Shown here: positions 60,912 through 64,000 of the stretch, one piece after another
How positions within the stretch are numbered: position 1 is the first letter of the stretch
Layout: each line of letters opens with the position of its first letter
Assembly (NCBI RefSeq): GCF_019802285.1
Contig: NZ_JAIEUJ010000002.1
Coordinates: 1-64,000, forward strand
Length of the DNA stretch: 64,000 nucleotides
Origin: Novilysobacter antarcticus
Lineage (GTDB): Bacteria; Pseudomonadota; Gammaproteobacteria; Xanthomonadales; Xanthomonadaceae
Direction of reading: 5' to 3'
Made by a program: the position numbers and the translations under genes
Notes under the pieces: generated by a model
The model's input: only the letters and a program-made list of their open reading frames with translations
Databases searched by the model: none
Told to the model about the DNA's origin: nothing

Positions 60912-62395
60912 CAGCGGGCTCCGGGATTGGCGTGGCAACGCAGCCACCGCATAAGGTCGCTCGGCAGCAGTCCTCGCTCTCCGCCATCTGCAGCCGCCGA
61001 ATCGCCGGCCACGGAGTGCAGCAGCGCGCCGCATACGGCGGCGTCCCCCGGCGGGAGTCCCTGCGCGAGCAACGCGCCGATGACGCCGGCGAGCACGTCG
61101 CCCATGCCGCCAACGGCCATGCCGGGATTGCCGGCGTCGATGAGGCTGGCGTCCCCGGAACTGTCGGCGATGATGGTGCCGGCTCCCTTCAGCACCACCA
61201 CCGACTGGTAGCGCGAGGCGATGGCACGCGCCGCGGCGAAGCGGTCGTGCTGCACATCGGTGATCGCGGTCTGCAACAGCCGCGCGGCCTCGCCCGGATG
61301 CGGCGTCAGTACGGCGCTGGCAGGGACCGAAGCAACATCGGCCGCGATCAGATTCAACGCATCTGCATCCAACACGATCGGCAGGCCGGACGCGACGATT
61401 GCGCGCAACCACTGGCGGCCCCAGTCGTCCTGACCCAGACCCGGGCCGATCACGATGGCGGTCGCCCGGCCAATCAGCGCGTCCAGCACCGTTCGACCGG
61501 CGCCATCGCCGTGCACCATCGCCTCCGGCAGCCGGGTCAGCAGCGGTCCGACGTGGGCATCCCGGGTGACAACGTCGACGAGTCCGGAGCCCGTGCGCAA
61601 CGCCGCCTCGGCAGCGAGCATGATGGCACCACCGTGGCCGTGGTCGCCGCCGATGCAAAGAAGTCGACCGTTACGACCCTTGTGACTGTCGCGCCGACGT
61701 GGCTGCAGCCAGTGCGCCAATTCCTGCGCCCTCAGCCATGCCACATCGGCCTGCGCCGAACGCAGATCCGATTCCCCCAGGCCCAGCTCCGCAACCTGCA
61801 GCCGACCGGTGAAATCACGCGCCGCGCCGGTGCGCAAGCCGGCCTTGGCGGCGATGAATTCGAGGGTGAGCGCGGCCACGACCGCTGCCGATCCGGCTGC
61901 GCCGGTGTCTGCGACCACGCCGCTGGGAACATCGAGCGCAAGCACGGGAGCCGACTGTCTGTTGATCCGCTCGACCAACTCCGCGACCGGTCCCGTCAGT
62001 TCGCGTGTCAGCCCGATGCCGAACAACGCGTCCACCACCACATCGACGGGCGGCAGCGGCGCTTCCGCGCCGAGCAGTTCACCGCCTGCTTCGATGTATT
62101 CATGCCTCGCCCGGCGGCATTCGGCGGTTCGCGGCTCGTGGTCCGGGAGACAGACGACGGACACCTCGCGATCGGATGCCCGCGCCAGCGTCGCCAGCAC
62201 GTAACCGTCGCCGCCGTTGTTGCCAGGCCCGCAAACGACCAGTAGCGACTGCGCTTGCGGCCAGTGCTCCAGGACCACCTGCCAGGCGGCGCGACCGGCA
62301 CGGCGCATCAGTTCGAACGGATCGCCAAGCCGAACGGCGGCGCGCTGTTCGATTTCCCGCAAGGCATCGCTGGTGAGGAGGACGGCAGGCGACAT
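60911..62395 (-). CDS. nnr: Bifunctional NAD(P)HX epimerase/dehydratase
   Basis: A 494-aa repair enzyme for hydrated NADH and NADPH. The N-terminal epimerase domain (about 1-215) has VVCGPGNNGGDGYVLA (about 53-68) and DALFGIGLTRELTGP. The C-terminal ADP/ATP-dependent dehydratase domain (about 235-490) has SHKGRNGRLLCIGGDHGHGG, VIGPGLGQ, LTPHPGEAARLL (about 364) and NPGMAVGGMGDVLAGVIGAL (about 426-445). It is the first gene of the nnr-tsaE-amidase-mutL unit and is divergent from queG. Confidence 0.96.
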   Translation of the reverse strand: MSPAVLLTSDALREIEQRAAVRLGDPFELMRRAGRAAWQVVLEHWPQAQSLLVVCGPGNNGGDGYVLATLARASDREVSVVCLPDHEPRTAECRRARHEYIEAGGELLGAEAPLPPVDVVVDALFGIGLTRELTGPVAELVERINRQSAPVLALDVPSGVVADTGAAGSAAVVAALTLEFIAAKAGLRTGAARDFTGRLQVAELGLGESDLRSAQADVAWLRAQELAHWLQPRRRDSHKGRNGRLLCIGGDHGHGGAIMLAAEAALRTGSGLVDVVTRDAHVGPLLTRLPEAMVHGDGAGRTVLDALIGRATAIVIGPGLGQDDWGRQWLRAIVASGLPIVLDADALNLIAADVASVPASAVLTPHPGEAARLLQTAITDVQHDRFAAARAIASRYQSVVVLKGAGTIIADSSGDASLIDAGNPGMAVGGMGDVLAGVIGALLAQGLPPGDAAVCGALLHSVAGDSAAADGGERGLLPSDLMRWLRCHANPGAR

Positions 62396-62401
62396 GCGGC
62401 G

Positions 62402-62411
62402 ATTCTATACT
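62402..62411. promoter_or_regulatory. Overlapping divergent -10 boxes of nnr and queG
   Basis: The 10-mer ATTCTATACT holds plus-strand TATACT (62406-62411) and minus-strand TAGAAT (62407-62402). They would start transcription within about 0-4 nt of the nnr ATG (62395) and the queG GTG (62421), so both messages would be leaderless or nearly so. The -35 matches are weak. Confidence 0.45.
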
Positions 62412-62420
62412 TACAGAGCC

Positions 62421-63545
62421 GTGACCCCTCCCTCCCGCCCCTCCACACCGCCCAGCAGCGTGACGCCGTCGCGCGATTCCCGCGGGCACGCCGACCCTGC
62501 GGCGCTCGCACTGCGCATCCGTGAACTGGCCGCGGAATTCGGGTTCCAGCGCTGCGGCATCAGCGGCATCGAGCTGGGCGAGGACGAGGGGCATCTTCGC
62601 GACTGGCTGGAAAAGGGCCTGTACGGGTCGATGGAATGGATGGCCCGTCACGGCGAGAAGCGCTCGCGCCCGGCCGAGCTCGTCCCCGGAACCTTGCGCG
62701 TTGTGTCGGTGGGTCTGGATTACGGGCGCCGCGACGACACCGAGACGTGGCAGACTCTGGCCGATGGCGAGCGCGCCTATGTCGCCCGCTACGCCTTGGG
62801 TCGCGACTACCACAAACTGATGCGCCAACGCCTGCAGAGGTTGGCCGACCGCGTCGCTGAACTGGTCGGGCCGTTCGGCCACCGCGTGTTCGTGGATTCC
62901 GCCCCGGTGTTGGAGCGCGCGCTCGCCCGCAATGCCGGTCTGGGCTGGATCGGCAAGCACACCTGCCTGATCGACCGCGACGGCGGTTCTTGGTTCTTCC
63001 TCGGCGAGATCTACCTGGACCTGCCGCTGCCCGTCGACGAACCGGCCACGTCGCACTGCGGAACCTGTTCGCGCTGCATCGATGTCTGCCCGACGCAGGC
63101 GATCATCGCGCCCTACCGGCTTGATGCACGGCGGTGCATTTCGTACCTGACCATCGAGAACGACGGGCCGATCCCGCTGGAATTCCGCGAGCCGATCGGC
63201 AATCGGATCTTCGGCTGCGATGACTGCCAACTGGTGTGCCCGTGGAACAAGTTCGCCAAGCGCAGCGACGAGCCCGACTTTCGTGCCCGCAACAACCTGG
63301 ACGAGGCCAGTCTGGCGGACCTGTTCGCGTGGACGGAGGCGGAGTTCCTGGAACGAACCGAGGGCTCGGCGATCCGCCGCAGCGGGTATCGCCGCTGGCT
63401 GCGCAACATCGCCGTCGCACTTGGTAACGCACCTACAACCGCACAAGTGCTGACGGCACTGGAGTCACGTCAGGACATCGATGACGACCTCGTGCGCGAA
63501 CACGTGACGTGGGCATTGCAGCGCCATCGCGAGCGCGGCGGCTGA
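62421..63545 (+). CDS. queG: Epoxyqueuosine reductase QueG
   Basis: A 374-aa cobalamin and 4Fe-4S enzyme that reduces epoxyqueuosine to queuosine at the tRNA wobble position. Core motifs: GLGWIGKHTCLI-type AGLGWIGKHTCLIDRDGG (about 172-189), the first cluster CGTCSRCIDVCP (about 214-225), and CDDCQLVCPWNKFAK (about 271-285). A HEAT-like C-terminal tail follows (about 330-374). The start is uncertain: GTG at 62421 fits the -10 position, while ATG at 62394 overlaps the nnr start. The first 35 residues are not conserved either way. Confidence 0.93.
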   Translation: MTPPSRPSTPPSSVTPSRDSRGHADPAALALRIRELAAEFGFQRCGISGIELGEDEGHLRDWLEKGLYGSMEWMARHGEKRSRPAELVPGTLRVVSVGLDYGRRDDTETWQTLADGERAYVARYALGRDYHKLMRQRLQRLADRVAELVGPFGHRVFVDSAPVLERALARNAGLGWIGKHTCLIDRDGGSWFFLGEIYLDLPLPVDEPATSHCGTCSRCIDVCPTQAIIAPYRLDARRCISYLTIENDGPIPLEFREPIGNRIFGCDDCQLVCPWNKFAKRSDEPDFRARNNLDEASLADLFAWTEAEFLERTEGSAIRRSGYRRWLRNIAVALGNAPTTAQVLTALESRQDIDDDLVREHVTWALQRHRERGG

Positions 63546-63556
63546 GGTGAACGAGC

Positions 63557-63652
63557 GCGGTACCCGCAGACCTTCCGGGCGAATGTCCCCCGGCGCCCTC
63601 CTCCGGCGGGTACCTCCTCCTTTATTTCGCCCCGAAGGTCTACGGGTACCGC
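63557..63652 (-). repeat. Palindromic repeat element, copy 1
   Basis: A 96-nt imperfect palindrome. Outer arms 63557-63583 and 63626-63652 pair with two mismatches in 27 bp. Read on the minus strand, box 1 is GGGCGAAATAAAGGAGGAGG (63632-63613), then 18 nt that form a weak inner hairpin, then box 2 GCCGGGGGACATTCGCC (63594-63578). It begins 11 nt after the queG stop and shares both boxes with copy 2, but not the arm sequence. Confidence 0.8.
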
Positions 63653-63725
63653 TGCAAGATCGCACGCGTACGCAGGCAGCGAGCTCGCGGGTTTACGCTT
63701 CTACAACCACCGCGCGCTGCAACAA

Positions 63726-63816
63726 CGGGAGCGAATGCCGTTGGGGAGAAATAAAGGAGGAGGCACCGGCTGTATCGGTGCCGGGGGACATTCGCACCCA
63801 ATGGCACTCGCTCCCG
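63726..63816 (+). repeat. Palindromic repeat element, copy 2 (inverted)
   Basis: A 91-nt imperfect palindrome, opposite in orientation to copy 1. Outer arms 63726-63745 and 63797-63816 pair with two mismatches in 20 bp. Box 1 is GGGAGAAATAAAGGAGGAGG (63744-63763), one base different from copy 1; box 2 is GCCGGGGGACATTCGC (63780-63795), identical. An inner 7-bp hairpin GGCACCG/CGGTGCC (63762-63768 with 63776-63782) spans the 16-nt centre. The spacer 63653-63725 between the copies and 63817-63859 before panD hold no gene that I can support. Confidence 0.8.
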
Positions 63817-63859
63817 GTGCCCCGCCATCCCGGCGCATAACGCGACCGGATCGGAGGGA

Positions 63860-64000
63860 TCACGCCGCTTGGGCGGGGATCGAATCGTTGGTGTGGGTCA
63901 TCGCGTTTTCGGCATCGACGTAAACCAGGGTCGGCTTGAACTGCGCCGCCTGGGCTTCGTCGAACTGCGCATAGGCGCAGATAATCACCAGGTCGCCCGG
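63860..64000 (-). CDS. panD: Aspartate 1-decarboxylase, C-terminal part
   Basis: The last 46 codons of a gene that runs off the right edge. The peptide contains [18 protein letters not shown] and [14 protein letters not shown], matching the end of PanD, where the GDxVII-type strand and the xLVYVD strand close the double-psi barrel. PanD makes beta-alanine for pantothenate and CoA and is active after self-cleavage at Gly24-Ser25, which is outside the window. The stop TGA is at 63862-63860. It converges with queG across the repeat pair. Confidence 0.85.
   Translation of the reverse strand, partial: PGDLVIICAYAQFDEAQAAQFKPTLVYVDAENAMTHTNDSIPAQAA

Noticed and set aside
63651-63722. GCTGCAA direct repeat (63651-63657 and 63716-63722) as a target-site duplication
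   Set aside because: It flanks the spacer between the copies, not either element, and a 7-mer match in GC-rich DNA over 70 nt is weak evidence.
63547-63840. Small hypothetical proteins read across the repeat elements
   Set aside because: Several frames give Arg-, Gly- and Pro-rich peptides, but the inner spacer of the two copies differs by 2 nt, so no frame is conserved, and no ribosome-binding site is visible.

Overview
The window is chromosomal DNA of a high-GC gammaproteobacterium, most likely a Xanthomonadaceae/Lysobacteraceae member (Lysobacter, Luteimonas or a relative). I infer this from gene order and protein character: initiator tRNA-rimP-nusA-infB-rbfA-truB-rpsO-pnp, tpiA-secG-tRNA-Leu-nuoA to nuoN with separate nuoC and nuoD, asd-fimV-truA-trpF-trpB-trpA-accD, and mutL-amidase-tsaE-nnr-queG. 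Nearly all of it is core housekeeping DNA. I see no prophage, insertion sequence, CRISPR array, toxin-antitoxin pair or defence island.

Layout. 1-3160: start of an acyl-CoA dehydrogenase gene, a glycine-zipper envelope protein, a small membrane protein, a TatD-type hydrolase and a short-chain dehydrogenase. 3190-12330 (minus): the transcription/translation operon, headed by an initiator tRNA with its own promoter; rpsO has a further promoter and a structured leader. 12523-27512 (minus): the complete 14-gene complex I operon preceded by tRNA-Leu(GAG). 27639-41211 (minus): secG, tpiA, a 2-oxoglutarate/Fe(II)-type oxygenase, glmM, accD, trpA, trpB, trpF, truA, fimV, asd, aroC and prmB, linking glycolysis, cell-wall precursor, fatty-acid, tryptophan, aspartate-family and chorismate metabolism with tRNA and release-factor modification. 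41298-55839: short mixed-strand units (SCO-psd; MltD-like transglycosylase; HerA-like ATPase, NlpE-like lipoprotein and greB; rimO; dienelactone hydrolase-HIT; dcd; apbC; DUF2147; metG-rnfB-like; TraB/GumN). 55866-62395 (minus): DUF1684, mutL, amidase, tsaE, nnr. 62421-63545: queG on plus. 63860-64000: C-terminal end of panD on minus.

The part least explained by ordinary genes is the convergent queG/panD gap (63546-63859). It holds two oppositely oriented palindromic elements that share two conserved boxes, while their outer arms and inner hairpins differ in sequence yet stay self-complementary within each copy. This looks like a dispersed structured repeat or MITE/REP-like element rather than coding DNA. 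Other points of note are regulatory: the initiator tRNA with its U1/U72 mismatch and a terminator-like hairpin before rimP, the rpsO leader, hairpins ahead of nuoA and accD, and back-to-back -10 boxes at nnr/queG. All assignments come from reading the sequence; no database search was run.
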